Below are positions 12,247-22,060 of a stretch of DNA of 64,000 nt, one piece after another. The notes beneath the pieces are model-generated. The model saw nothing but the letters and a program-made list of their open reading frames with translations. It did no database searches and was not told the DNA's origin. Source of the stretch: Branchinecta lynchi (Eukaryota > Arthropoda > Branchiopoda > Anostraca > Branchinectidae); the NCBI GenBank assembly GCA_023053575.1, contig JAKZAP010000001.1, positions 16,446,849-16,510,848 on the forward strand, in the 5' to 3' direction. Within the stretch, counting starts at the first letter, position 1, and the number at the start of each line of letters is the position of its first letter. The translations under genes and the position numbers were made by a program.

Positions 12247-12918
12247 TGTTAAGAGGATGGACGAGTGGAGGCGAGGTTTAATGAAGATAAGGCTCCTGGG
12301 GTGTGGGCTGAAGACATTCTGACACCGTAGGTGCCCACTAGCCCCAGGACCAGTCAGGAAACCGGACAAAAGAGACAAGGGAAAGTCTCAGGGAATTCTA
12401 TAGCTCAGCCGCAGTCAATCCAGAAATCCCTAATCAAGCTGGTTCACATATCCTAGCGAAGCTGGAATTCACATATCCAGTCAAGCCCGAGGCCTACTAG
12501 CCGAGATGGACCATAACGTCTATAGTTAATTTATCTATGTAAATCGTGTACAAGAGTGTGACACATATAATATAGCACTAATGGGTCCCTAACTAAATAT
12601 GTAAACTGGTTCTTACCATAAATTATAATACAGAGTAACGGAGGTCTTACTCCGACCAAGGATGAAAGAGAACTACTTTTGGCTGCCGATTCATTACGCA
12701 GCCAAAATACTTAGAATGAAATGGATCAAAGCCTGACCTCGGATTAGCGAGCAGCTAACTGAAGCTAGGATAAAGACCGAGTGACCTATTGTCACGATGC
12801 CGGGAAATTAATGATGGTGATGGAAACCGAAGAGATATATAGAAAAGTAGGCGATAGATGGAGGGAATAACTAGGAGGACTATTGCAGAGCAAAGTGCTA
12901 TGGGATGTCTCCATAACA
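12247..12918 (-). repeat. 5' LTR
   Basis: Identical-looking partner of 9100-9771, followed by the target duplication ATTA and then by the rest of the interrupted Family A unit (GATGACAGATTTAGGCGTAAG). Confidence 0.9.
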
Positions 12919-13330
12919 ATTAGATGACAGATTTAGGCGTAAGAAGAGATCCTGACTCTGTATATGACAATCATTTTAGTGCCGGACATATATTTCGTCC
13001 GGAATCCGGTTGTAACCGTTTTTTTTTTGTAGAAGCTAAAGTTTAATTTGAAATTGATTAGATGTTCTTTATAGGGATAAGGAGATGACGGAATTCGATT
13101 CTGAATTTTCTTTTTTTGCTGGACAAGTAGTTCGCTTCGAATTCGGCCGAAACCGGAAATTTGCCAGAAATAAAGCAGGAAGTTTCGTTCAGTCTCCTCA
13201 AAATAGATATGGCTTATAGAGGTATATCTGAACTTGGTTTTCTCTAATGATAAGCCTGGCGAAGACAAGACCCAGTTGTCTGGATCAAATATCAGATTCT
13301 TGGGATCTCATCGGAACCTTAGGTCGTGTT

Positions 13331-13562
13331 GCTGATTGATTGGATCGTCCAAAGGGTAGGAATTCTTCTGCAGTTTGGTTTTGGAGTCACGTGTCTCTTC
13401 TTTTTCTTTCCAGCTAAGATGGATACTTGGCGGCATGTATGGGCGATTTGAAGTCGTACTTTGGTGATACATATTCCTTCAGCCCAAGCTGACTGCGAAT
13501 CATATTTGACGGTGCAAAACGGATAAGTCATCTACATTTTATTATAAATAACTATCAATATC
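13331..13562 (-). repeat. Dispersed repeat U, left arm, second part
   Basis: Continues 8237-8457 after removal of A1. It is similar, inverted, to 17807-17945 and again, from 13485, to 18119-18175 (GACTGCGAATCATATTTGAC, GCAAAACGGATAAGTCA). It includes a splice-acceptor-like CTTTCCAGCTAAGATGG. The following frame stops after eleven codons here but is open in the right arm. Confidence 0.65.
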
Positions 13563-13678
13563 CAGGGGCGTCACTATAGGGGGAGGGGAACTCCCCCCCC
13601 CCCCTAAAGGTCATGAGAAAGTACTTGGTCGGGAGAAACCCGGCGAAAGTTTACTAGTTTAAACTAAATCCCGTATAC

Positions 13679-13826
13679 TTTTGTCGGTCGACTCGTCGGC
13701 ACATCGGGTTCTTTTTACAAGCAAGAGATTGAATTCTGCACATAGTATTCTCTTGGCAAAAGAACAAATCGAATACTCTATGCTTTTGTCGGGCCTTGGG
13801 CGTTCTCGTCAGCACTTTGGGTTCTT
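13679..13826. repeat. 185-bp satellite (Family D), first unit
   Basis: Starts TTTGTCGGTCGACTCGTCGGCA and runs to TTTGGGTTCTTTT, where A2 begins. The missing remainder (TATACAAAGGAAACAC) reappears at 15041, showing that A2 inserted into this array. Confidence 0.7.
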
Positions 13827-13828
13827 TT

Positions 13829-15040
13829 TTGGGATCCCAAGACGTAAGTGGAGGGATACCTATGACATCGCAAAAGTTGTCCGTCCGTCTGTGCGCACTG
13901 TAACTCTCGAAGGGTATGAGATATTTTGATGAAACTTGGTGTGAGGATTCTTTGGGTCAAGAGTAAGGTCAAGTTCGTAGATGGGCTAGCCCTACATTTA
14001 GGGGTGGGGGAGGGGGACAAATAAAATATTTTTAAACAGATAATTTGATAGTCGATTATGGGGTAAGAAGACATGTTGAACACGATGCTGAAAACTATTT
14101 TGTCATCGGAAAAGTAGTGCGCCTGGAATCCGGCCAAAACTGGAAAGTTTGTTAAAAGTAAAAGTTTTATTTGAAGTTGATTGTATGTTCGATTTAGGGG
14201 TAAGAAGACATGCTAAACACGGTGGTGAAAACCGTTTTATCGCCGGACAAGTAGTTAGCCCAGAATCTGGCCAAAACCGGAAAGTCTGTTAAAAGTAAAA
14301 GTCTTATTATGAAGTTGATTAGATGTTCGACTTAGGGGTAGGAAGCCATGCTGAACACAATGGTGAAAACCATTTTCTCGCCGAACAAGTAGTTCACCCG
14401 GAATCCGGCCAAAACCGGAAAGTTTGTTAAAAGTAAAAGTTTTACTTGGAGTTGATTAGATGTTCGATTTAGGGGTAAGAAGACATGCTGAACACTTAAG
14501 TGAAAACAATTTTCTACCCAGACAAGTAGTTCGCCCGGAATCCGGCCAAAATCGAAAATTGTTAAAAGTTAGAGTTTTAATTGTAGTTGATTAGATATTC
14601 GATTGAGGGGTAAAGAGATGGTGAATCCATGTATGACAATCATGTTTTACCCGGACATATAGTTCGGAGGGAATCCGGCTGGAGCCGGAAAATTTGTTAT
14701 AAGTTGAGTTTTTATTTGAAGTTGATTAGATGTTCAATATTGGGGAAGAAGATACGCTGACTTCGTTTTTGAGCTTTCTTTTTTCGTCGGAAAAGTAGTT
14801 CCGGAATTCGGCCGAAACCGGGAAATTGGCAGACGTGGCGGGAAGTTTTCGTCAAAACAGAGATGGCTTATAGGGGTAAACACACATGCTGATTAAATAC
14901 TGAACTTGTTTTTCTCAGATGATTAACCTGTTTTTGAATTTTAATAGTAAAAATGTTCAAGGAGTCTGGCGAAGTCAAGACCCAATTGTCTGGATCAAAT
15001 ATTGAATTTTCGGGATCCCATCGAAACCTTTGGTATTGTT
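13829..15040 (-). mobile_element. Family A element A2
   Basis: TTGGGATCCCAAGACGTAAG at the palindrome end (palindrome slightly damaged), tail, then six to seven 137-bp-type units of decreasing similarity, then the inverted 5' terminus ending CTTTGGTATTGTT. The junctions inside the Family D unit leave GTTCTTTT | TATACAAAGG, so the target was a T run. Confidence 0.75.
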
Positions 15041-16310
15041 ATACAAAGGAAACACAGTTTTTTATGCTTTAGTCGGGTGCCGGTCGACTCGTCGGCACAT
15101 CGGGTTCTTTTTAGACGCAAGAAATTGAATTCTACACATATTATTCTCTTGGCAAAAGAATAAATCGAATGCTTGCTTTTGTCGGGCCTTGGGTGTTCTC
15201 GTCGGCACTTTGGGTTCTTTTTATACAAAGGAAACACAGTTTTTTAAGCTTTTGTCCTGTGTCGGTCGACTCGTCGGCACACCGGGTTCTTTTTAGACGC
15301 AAGAAATTGAACTCCGCACATATTCTCTTGGCAAAACACAAGAATAAATCGAATTCTCTATACTTTTGTCGGGCCTCGGGTGTTCTCGTCGGCACTTTGG
15401 ATTCTTTTTATACAAAGGAAACACAGTTTTTTAATGCTTTTGTCGGGTGCCGGTCGACTCGTCGGCACATCGGGTTCTTTTTGGACGCAAGAAATTGAAT
15501 TATGCACATATTTACTCTCTTGGCAAAAGAATAAATCGAATGCTCTATGCTTTTGTCGGGCCTTGGGTGTTCTCGTCGGCACTTTGGATTCTTTTCATAC
15601 AAAGGAAACACACTTTTTTATGCTTTTGTCGGGTGCCGGTCGACATCGGGTTCTTTTTAGATGCAAGAAATTGAATTCTGCACATATTATTCTCTTGGCA
15701 AAAGAATAAATCGAATGCTCTATGCTTTTGTCGGTCCTTGGGTGTTCTCGTCGGCACTTTGGGTTCTTTTTATACAAAGGAAACACAATTTTTTTGCTTT
15801 TGTTCTGTGTCGGTCGACTCGTCGGCACACTGGGTTCTTTTTAGACGTAAGAAATCAAGTTCTGTACAGTCTTGTGGGGTAGAAGACAGAAGAAATCAAT
15901 GGTGTGGTTTTGTCGGGCGTCGGTATTCTCGTCGGGACATCAGGTTCTTTTTCATGTAAGAAATCTAATTCCGTAAATGCTTATCCGGGCGCATCCTGAA
16001 AGTTTAAGTTTCGTCGGCACATCGGCTTCTGTTACGACGTAAAGTTCGTTATAGTCTTGTCGGGCAAAACACACAGAAGGAATTGAATGCTGAATGATGT
16101 TGTAAGGCGTAGGTATTCTTGTCGGCACATCAGGTTCTTTTTATGCGTAAGAAATCAAATTCTTGGAATGTTACTCGGGTGCAACCGGAAAGTTTAATTC
16201 TCGTCGGCAGATCGTGATCTTATTCCACTTAACAAATCAAATTCCGCAAACTTTCGTCGGGCCAATCCTGGAAGTTTTAAGTCTCGTCGTTAAAGCTTTC
16301 TATTCCTACA
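15041..16310. repeat. Family D satellite array, alternating sub-units
   Basis: Units begin near 15072, 15256, 15442, 15627 and 15801 (about 185-bp period). Each contains two related halves. One has GGTCGACTCGTCGGCACATCG and TAGACGCAAGAAATTG. The other has GGGTGTTCTCGTCGGCACTTT and TATACAAAGGAAACAC. Worn units continue to about 16310. Open frames here repeat the same peptide in shifting frames and are not genes. Confidence 0.8.
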
Positions 16311-16676
16311 CATAAACTGCCCTTTTTGGCTGATCTGGCTGCACATCCTTCTTTCTTTTCTCGGTCGAGTCTTGGTGCGGTCATAATCAGGAAGAGTAAA
16401 TGAGGGGACGTAGTGCAATGGCGATGCGCAGTACACAGCATGTCTTTTTAACGTGAAGACTACTTCTTTTGCCGTAAATTCAGAACAATTCTACTTTGTA
16501 CCTACTTTATTGTGAATACCCACTACTTTTTTTGACGGAGAGATCTGTCATTTCACAGCTAGCCTTACTTTTATTTCGGATCGCAAAAAGGCGCTGTGCT
16601 CACCAGCGTTTCCACAAAACTTCGCCTGCGACGTATTTCCTAGTATTCTCTGTTTGGAAGAACGGTAATTCATTTA

Positions 16677-16899
16677 GAGCGTGTTCCACCCTTCTAACAA
16701 TAGTTACTATTTCCGTACCATCCTCACGAAAAGTTGCTACGCTGACCGTTCCAACCTTGTCGGAATAGTAACTAATAGTTACTATTTGCTTATCATACTC
16801 GGGAGCGTAGTAACTACGCATCTCTGTAGCGTTATTGGTCGGATTCGCCCGTGGCGTGAGATCCTGATTTTACTACGGTAAGTAGGGTGGAACACGCTC
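16677..16899. mobile_element. Harbinger-like MITE, 223 bp, TTA TSD
   Basis: Ends GAGCGTGTTCCACCC and its complement GGGTGGAACACGCTC, flanked by TTA at 16674-16676 and 16900-16902. Removing it restores CATTTAGTTGGCGTTTTA, a block also seen uninterrupted in related hAT copies (for example near 47145), which confirms the insertion. No coding sequence. Confidence 0.75.
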
Positions 16900-17054
16900 T
16901 TAGTTGGCGTTTTAAGTTTGAAACTCTGGGGTTGAAGCACACTAAAAGCTAGAGTTTCTATGGCACGTATAGATCAATGTTTTTTTTTTTAGGAGAAAGG
17001 CAGATTTAAAAATTTCCCTCCGGCGCTTAGTTTACCTCAATCTGAGCCTCGTCA

Positions 17055-17342
17055 TTGTTGCAATATCGCTGCTGCAGCACTTTTTTGCTTTTGCACATGC
17101 GTTTTTGGAGCTTGGTTGACGCGGCAGCTGCAGCACCTTGCAGGGAAGCACGGACTTGGTCGGTGAGCAAGTCCCTGATTCTCGAGAAACGCTGTCGTCT
17201 TCCTTCGAAGTGCTGCAGTGCTAAAACGGATGTAGAAAGAATCAGTCTGGAAGCGGCCGAGAAGTGGACCTGCAGCGTGCAACAAAAACTGGCTTTGGAT
17301 AGGCTTCAGTCGTTGGAAGCGTCGCTTTTTATTGAAAGATGA
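17055..17342 (+). pseudogene. Possible captured exon fragment inside hAT element
   Basis: A GC-richer stretch (about 17063-17340) interrupts one copy of a duplicated internal block of the hAT element. The other copy at 17570-17680 lacks it (TCATTTTTGCGAAACCTGAACG). The frame gives a Cys/Ser/Leu-rich peptide that becomes more protein-like toward its end (residues 45-95, with DVERISLEAAEKW and ALDRLQSLEASLFIE) and stops at TGA. Base composition and codon choice differ from the surroundings. No family is recognised. It could be host exon sequence acquired by the transposon, or unrelated filler. Confidence 0.35.
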
Positions 17343-17679
17343 AACGAAAAGCCGAATATGTGAATTTAAATTTACGAACTTATATTAAAGGAATAATAAC
17401 AATTGATGCATTACAGTTAGTTTTACACAAAATTTCGCCTGCGGCGCATTTCGTAGTAGGCCTATTCTCTATTTGGAAGAATGTTGTTTCACTTAGTTAG
17501 CGTTTTAGGATTGAAGTTCTTGGGGGTTTGAAGCAGAGTAATATGGTAGATATAGCAAAACTTTTCAGGAAAGAAGGCAGATTTGAAAAAAATTTCCTAC
17601 GGCGGTTACTTTAACTTTTTCTGGGTATAGTCGGTGTCATTTTTGCGAAACCTGAACGGAAAAGACGAAAATACGAATT

Positions 17680-17752
17680 TGTATTTTATATATATACATA
17701 TTTTTATATATTTACATATATTTATATTACATATATTTACATATTTTTTAGT
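17680..17752. repeat. AT-rich simple repeat
   Basis: TATATATACATATTTATATT-type low-complexity sequence near the right end of the hAT element. Confidence 0.7.
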
Positions 17753-17806
17753 ACGTCGACACAAACTGCCCCGCCCTCCAAAGGTAACAGGCTAGTGACG
17801 CCCCTG

Positions 17807-18175
17807 TCAATATATCTACGAAATCCGTCACCAAAGTAGGGAACTTCGCCCATACGTGCCGTCGACAAGTATCCATCTTGGCTGGAAAAAAGAAGGCGAG
17901 ACAGGTGACTCCAAAACCAAAGTGCAGAATCGAACGATCCAATCGAACAGCAAAAATGGCAGCCGTGTCCAGAATGAAATCACAACACCAGCTTTAACTC
18001 CAACCAATTTTCAGGGAAGAAGTTAACAAAATCAGATTTTTAAGGAAGAATAGTTAAATCCTTTTTGCACAAGTTCATTTTCCAGCTTGAGCCTGAAGAG
18101 GACCCTTGCCAAGAAGGGCCGAATGTAGCTGACTTATCCGTTTTGCACCGTCAAATATGATTCGCAGTCAGCTTT
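17807..18175 (+). repeat. Dispersed repeat U, right arm
   Basis: Inverted partner of 8237-8457 plus 13331-13545. On the minus strand it shows TTTTTTCCAG followed by CCAAGATGG and an open frame starting MDTCRRHVWAKFPTLV that runs into the hAT element. A first-exon-like context is therefore possible, but the left arm has a stop in the same frame and no family is recognised. Confidence 0.6.
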
Positions 18176-18759
18176 GGCTGTTTCTGCTTTTCGTGACAGA
18201 AATTTGGGAAGTGTTTACAGATTGGTTTACGACGCCTTCAGTGTTTCAGCTCCTACATCATACGCTGGTTAGAAGACTACTGCGATCAGTGTTGCCACTT
18301 TTCTCTGACGGAACTTGTGACTTGGTCACAAAAATCTTGTGGCCTAAAGTCCTGGCGCCCTTGAGTTTCTACGAAAAACTCGTAGATTCTAAGAATCCAG
18401 TTTGCTCTTGTAAGAGGAGCTAATGTTAGTAAAACAAATTAAACCCTTTTCCAGAAAAGACTTGCCTTCAAATTGGCCAAGATGCTTTGAAATCGCTGAA
18501 TTTGCGAAATTTCTGCGATTTCCTGTTACAAATTTTTCACAGCTGTGAAGCTGCGGAAGAGTCGAAAACCTGTGACAACTCCCGGAATTCTACGACCATT
18601 CGTGGCAACACTGACTGCAATTCATGGCTCCATGTTGGTCGAATACGGAAAAATCTTTCCGTGGCATGGGACGTCAACAGTTTAGACAAATTAGCCGCGT
18701 TTTCCTCGAGCAAGATCACCGTTTCGGGGCGACAGCCAGTTAGGAATCGGTGGGTGTAG
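18157..18759 (+). other. Two open frames, possible decayed exons, function unknown
   Basis: 18157-18423 (88 codons) ends in a stretch with protein-like composition (CDLVTKILWPKVLAPLSFYE). 18455-18759 is open on the plus strand (CLQIGQDALKSLNLRNFCDF near its start). A GTAAG...TTTTCCAG pair (18410-18454) between them looks like a 45-nt intron, but joining there creates an in-frame TAA, so I do not propose the spliced product. The last residues extend into the SINE-like head at 18711. Confidence 0.2.
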
Positions 18760-18866
18760 TCGAGTTTCCCAAGCCCCGAAGGTTGCGGGCTCGAACCCCG
18801 GCTGAGGAGCACTTTTGTTTTTCCGTAATAATCGTCCAATGCTCGCCGCGGGTTACCTCTATTATA
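18711..18866 (+). repeat. tRNA-derived SINE, copy 1
   Basis: Contains a B-box-like GGGCTCGAACCCC (18787-18799) followed by GGCTGAGGAGCACTTTTGTT and CCGCGGGTTACCT. Copy 2 (55493-55551 plus 56278-56345) preserves the A-box TAGCTCAGTTGG upstream. Confidence 0.6.
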
Positions 18867-19240
18867 TGGATAGATAGATTAGTGTATTTCAAAAGCCCAC
18901 GGGCCATATACACAAACAAACAAAAACAAAAATATAACTTAAACAATCAGACTCCTTCTTAGCTCTAGAGATTTATCTAAGTACACGCCCACACGAGTAA
19001 TAACGGTAGGGTTACTATTGCTCAAAATTTCAGGAAGTGATAAAATCACACCCTCTAGATAATTTTTCCTTAAATCAGAAAGTTTCGGGCATCTACGGAG
19101 AAAATGGCCCAAATTTTCTTCCTCCTTCTCACAAAGTGGGCAAGCATACCTCCCATCAGGAACCACACTACCTCTGTCAAAAACCTTCTGCCTGCTCTGA
19201 ATTGGAAGGCTCAAATGCTCTGAATTGGAAGGCTCAAATG
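18867..19240 (-). pseudogene. 5'-truncated LINE fragment, C-terminus of ORF2
   Basis: The minus-strand frame ending at 18939 encodes the C-terminal part of a non-LTR reverse transcriptase polyprotein. The Cys/His motif CPLCEKEEENLGHFLRRC (C-X2-C-X8-H-X4-C) is typical downstream of the RT domain in CR1/Jockey/L2-like LINEs. The stop is followed by a short 3' UTR and a GATAGATAGATTA-like end (18868-18885). The duplicate at 56346-56375 lacks this insertion, which marks its limits. The RT domain itself is absent. A 23-bp tandem doubling (CTCTGAATTGGAAGGCTCAA...) lies at its 5' junction. Confidence 0.75.
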
Positions 19241-19369
19241 CGGAGCATCGGGATGAGAAGCGTAAGAAATTTACTTCGAAAATCAATCAAGAATTCTACT
19301 GGTTGTAACCCAAACTGGAATGATCAAAAGACACCAAAATCAACCAATATTATATTGGCGAGCTGTCTG

Positions 19370-19660
19370 TTACTGGTTGAACTTATCGCCGAGTTTCCTG
19401 AGAACACTTCGACCTTCATGGATGACATCTTGTGCACTGTTCGAAAATTCCCTGATTCCTTTCTGAATAGCGTACTCGACATCTCCACCCGACTGGTTCT
19501 GCATCACATAGTAGACAGCGGCGACAACGACGCCGACGACCATCAACATCAGTAGTGTTGACAGCATGCAACAGCAACAACTGCAGAAGCGGGCGCAGCA
19601 GCTTTTGGTTTCGACGACGCGAATGACTTTTACAGATGTGTAAGGGCGTCCGCAGCCCTC
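19370..19660 (-). CDS. 3' exon of small Cys-rich single-TM protein, copy 1
   Basis: Reading on the minus strand, TCTTTTTAG at 19661-19669 is a good splice acceptor, followed in phase 0 by 96 codons and TAA. Order of features: Gly/Arg start, SVKVIRVVETK, a cysteine cluster (SCCARFCSCCCC, residues about 20-31), a hydrophobic TM segment (about 32-52), then a polar tail ending GDKFNQ. The cluster beside the membrane could be palmitoylated. A duplicate exon at 56501-56791 has the same acceptor, length and stop with 80 of 96 residues identical. By rough count about two thirds of the base changes in the last 65 codons alter the protein, so selection is not proved. Upstream exons are not identified. 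Family not recognised. Confidence 0.45.
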   Translation of the reverse strand, partial: EGCGRPYTSVKVIRVVETKSCCARFCSCCCCMLSTLLMLMVVGVVVAAVYYVMQNQSGGDVEYAIQKGIREFSNSAQDVIHEGRSVLRKLGDKFNQ

Positions 19661-20667
19661 CTAAAAAGACCGAAATTAAATCAGGGGAGTGTATTGCTCA
19701 TCCTAAAGGTTAGTTGGCGGGTAAACCATAAAAACAGAGGGGACTATAGCTACAAGTAGATTAGCCTGGTCGAACTCAAGACGGATTAACTCGACGCTCT
19801 TAACACTTATTTCAAATCAGCATCGTGTCATGTGCGTGTCATCCGTAGGCTGGGCGCTTTCCAAACTTGCTCCCATCGATCTTGCAGTCGTCACTACTGT
19901 TCTTGCTACTACACTTTATTTCTGACTAGACTTTGGCTAAAAGAACATTTCTTGGTACCAGAAGAGGTGCACATCGAGGTGGATGTGGACCAGAAATGAA
20001 AACCCCTTGTTTGTGTTTTGTTTTTGCTGCAAGCTAACCAGGTAGTGCAAGAGATTTCTCAGGAACACCTCTGCATTCTTACTGAAGGCAGGCCTTTTCT
20101 GTTCAGTAGTACCTCTGGCTCGACCCCCTAGTGATATAGCATTCGTTTGGCTTAGATAAACCAGTGATAACTTGAGGGGGAATCAATGGACATGTTGGTG
20201 TACAGCTGGAGGCAGAGTCCGAGGAGAGGCGTCATTTCGCCGAAACTAAGGCGACCGGGGGGGGGGGGGGGGGGGGGGGGGGTCACTGGCCTGGACCCCC
20301 TTCGCATTATTTAACGTAAACCTTACATATAGGTGAGAGATAAGTGAATTAAAGATAATATGAATGAACAGTGAACAATATATTAAAAGAGTTGCATCGT
20401 AAGCATTTTAGCACTTGCAATGTCTAGAACACCCCCACCAAAGACCCACGGTGAAGCCACGACTCGATCCGACCACCCGACATGGGGAGGCTGGGATCAT
20501 AGTTGACTATTGATCTAACAAAATAGTTGTTTTTAGCAGATATGGAAAATATGCAGAAAAATTAATTACTAGCATTATCGATTTCTTTTAGTATTTTGTT
20601 TTCTGTTTTTTCTTGTTAATTCCCGTAAGTCCAAAGAAGAAAGGATGTAAACTGGACCATGAGCGTG

Positions 20668-20876
20668 TCCGAAAGCTCAAAATGCAGCATTTCTCGTAGC
20701 ATTTTCAGTTCGGACTAGAATTTCTTCTGTCATTAATGCAGCATTAGTGACGTCAAAAATGCGACGAAAAATGCTGCGAAGTTGCAGCATTTATGTGACA
20801 TTTTTTAGAAGAAGTTAGGAAAACGCCGGCGATCCACTTTGATCAACTGTTTAGGCTTGTCGGGAGAATTAAAAAG
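20668..20876. other. Edge of inserted DNA, GCAGCATT-rich
   Basis: Carries several forms of AATGCAGCATTT/AAATGCTGC. Similar words occur at 27506-27530, on the other side of the 8-kb insert, suggesting one early element whose interior was later filled by A3-A5, a hAT and Family C. Confidence 0.4.
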
Positions 20877-21956
20877 AACGAGACCAAAGGTTTCGATGGG
20901 ATCCCAAAAATTCAATATTTGATCCAGACAATTGGGTCTTGTCTTCGCTAGATCCAGTCTTCGCCAGTCTCCTTGAACGTTTTTACTATTAAATTTCAGA
21001 AACAGATTAAGGCCAAATAGCTTATCATCTGAGATAACCAAGTTCAGATATGGAGTCAGCATGTGTGTTTACCCCTATAAGTCATATCTGTTTTGAACTA
21101 CTTGTCCGGCGAAAAAATAAAAGCTCAAAAACGAACTCAGCGTATTTTCTTTCCCCAATACTAAACATCATATCAACTTCAAATAAAAATTTAACTTATA
21201 ACAAATTTTCCGGCTCCAGTCGGATTCCGGTCGAAATTTATGTCCGGGGAAAAAATGATTGTCATACACGGATTCAGCATCTCTTCATACCCCTAAATCG
21301 GATATCTAACCAGCTACAAATAAGACTTTAACTTTTAATAACTTTACGGTTTCGGCCGGATTCCGGGCGAACTTCTTGTCCGGGTAGAAAATTGTTTTCA
21401 CAGAAGTGTTCAGCATGTTTTCTTGCCCCTAAATTGAACATCTAATCAACTGCAAATAAAAGTTTTACTTTTAACAAACTTTCCGGTTTTGGCCGAATTC
21501 CGGGCGAACTACGTATCCGGCAAGAAAACGGTTTTCACCGTCGAGTTCAGCATGTTTTCCTACCCCCATTAAAACATCTAATCAACTTCAAATAAAACTT
21601 TTACTTTTAACAGATTTTCCGGTTCTGGCCGGATTCCAGTCGAACTACTTCTCCGATGACAAAATGGTTTTCACCGTCGTGTTCAGCATGTCTTCTAACC
21701 CCATAATCGACTATCATATTATCTGTTTAAAAACATTTCATTTGCCCCTTAATTTAAAACCCCTCCCCCACCCCTAAATGTAGGGCTACAGAGCCCATCT
21801 ACGAACTTGACTTTACTCTTGACCCAAAGAATTCTCACACCAAGTTTCATCAAAATATCTCATTCCCTTCGAGGACGGACAGACGGACGGACGGACAGAC
21901 GGACAACTTTTGCGATGTCATAGGTATCCCTCCACTTCCGTTTTGGGATCCCAAAA
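20877..21956 (+). mobile_element. Family A element A3
   Basis: Starts AACGAGACCAAAGGTTTCGA, with foldback to GGGTCTTGTC at 20935. It then has five to six units of about 137 bp (near 21150, 21290, 21430, 21570), CCCCTCCCCCACCCCTAAAT, (GGAC)n at 21873-21903, TTTTGCGATGTCATAGG and the palindrome at 21941-21956. About 1.08 kb, uninterrupted, a good reference copy. Confidence 0.8.
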
Positions 21957-22060
21957 ACCTAATCTTGCATATTCTTTTTGTGTGTAATAAATATGTAAAA
22001 ATAAAACAAAACATCTCGTGAGTGCGTCAGAGTCAAATTTAGCTGTCCTGTAGTCTTTAG

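Larger units (their letters stand above)
9100..12918 (-). mobile_element. Non-autonomous LTR retrotransposon, tRNA-Leu primed
   Basis: Two 672-bp direct repeats (9100-9771 and 12247-12918) begin TGTTA and end TAACA. They are flanked by the 4-bp duplication ATTA (9096-9099 and 12919-12922). A primer-binding site next to the right LTR and a polypurine tract next to the left LTR show the element lies on the minus strand. The 2475-bp interior encodes no reverse transcriptase, integrase, protease or recognisable capsid, so it must depend on enzymes made elsewhere. The superfamily (Gypsy, Copia or BEL) is not determinable from the interior; the 4-bp duplication is compatible with Gypsy. The LTRs look identical by eye, implying recent insertion. 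Confidence 0.9.
8458..13330 (-). mobile_element. Family A element A1, split by an LTR retrotransposon
   Basis: Reads from the terminal palindrome TTTTGGGATCCCAAAA (8458) through GTAAGTGGAGGGATAC, TCTCGAAGGGAATGAG and GTAGATGGGCT into about 137-bp units (TTGATTARATGTTCGATTTA...CCGGAATCCGGC). It ends with the inverted 5' terminus GGAACCTTAGGTCGTGTT (13330). Removing the LTR element at 9100-12918 restores one continuous 137-bp unit. No coding function is seen: the repeat length is not a multiple of three, so apparent peptides shift frame between units. Confidence 0.75.
13563..17806. mobile_element. hAT-like element with 8-bp TSD, holds A2 and a satellite
   Basis: Left end CAGGGGCGTCACTATA, right end (inverted) CAGGGGCGTCACTAGCC. 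Flanks are TCAATATC (13555-13562) and TCAATATA (17807-17814), an 8-bp duplication with one mismatch. Homopolymer C/G lies just inside the left end. It contains the 185-bp satellite, A2, a Harbinger MITE and duplicated internal blocks carrying TTTCGCCTGCGGCGC-type motifs (16620, 17433). No transposase frame remains, so it is non-autonomous or decayed. Confidence 0.7.
18711..20667. repeat. Segmental duplicate, copy 1, proximal part
   Basis: Collinear with 55434-57850 in the same orientation. Shared blocks include the SINE, the small-TM exon, GTGATATAGCATTCGTTTGG, the poly-G tract (20260-20282 versus 57459-57470) and GAAGAAAGGATGTAAACTGG. Similarity breaks at 20668, where insertions begin, and resumes at about 28806. 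Confidence 0.8.

Noticed and set aside
15169..15960. Many 70-109-codon frames over the Family D array
   Set aside because: They are the same satellite read repeatedly in several frames on both strands.
18410..18454. A 45-nt GTAAG...CCAG intron joining 18157-18409 to 18455-18759
   Set aside because: The join makes an in-frame TAA at the junction. No alternative pair in the right phase was convincing.
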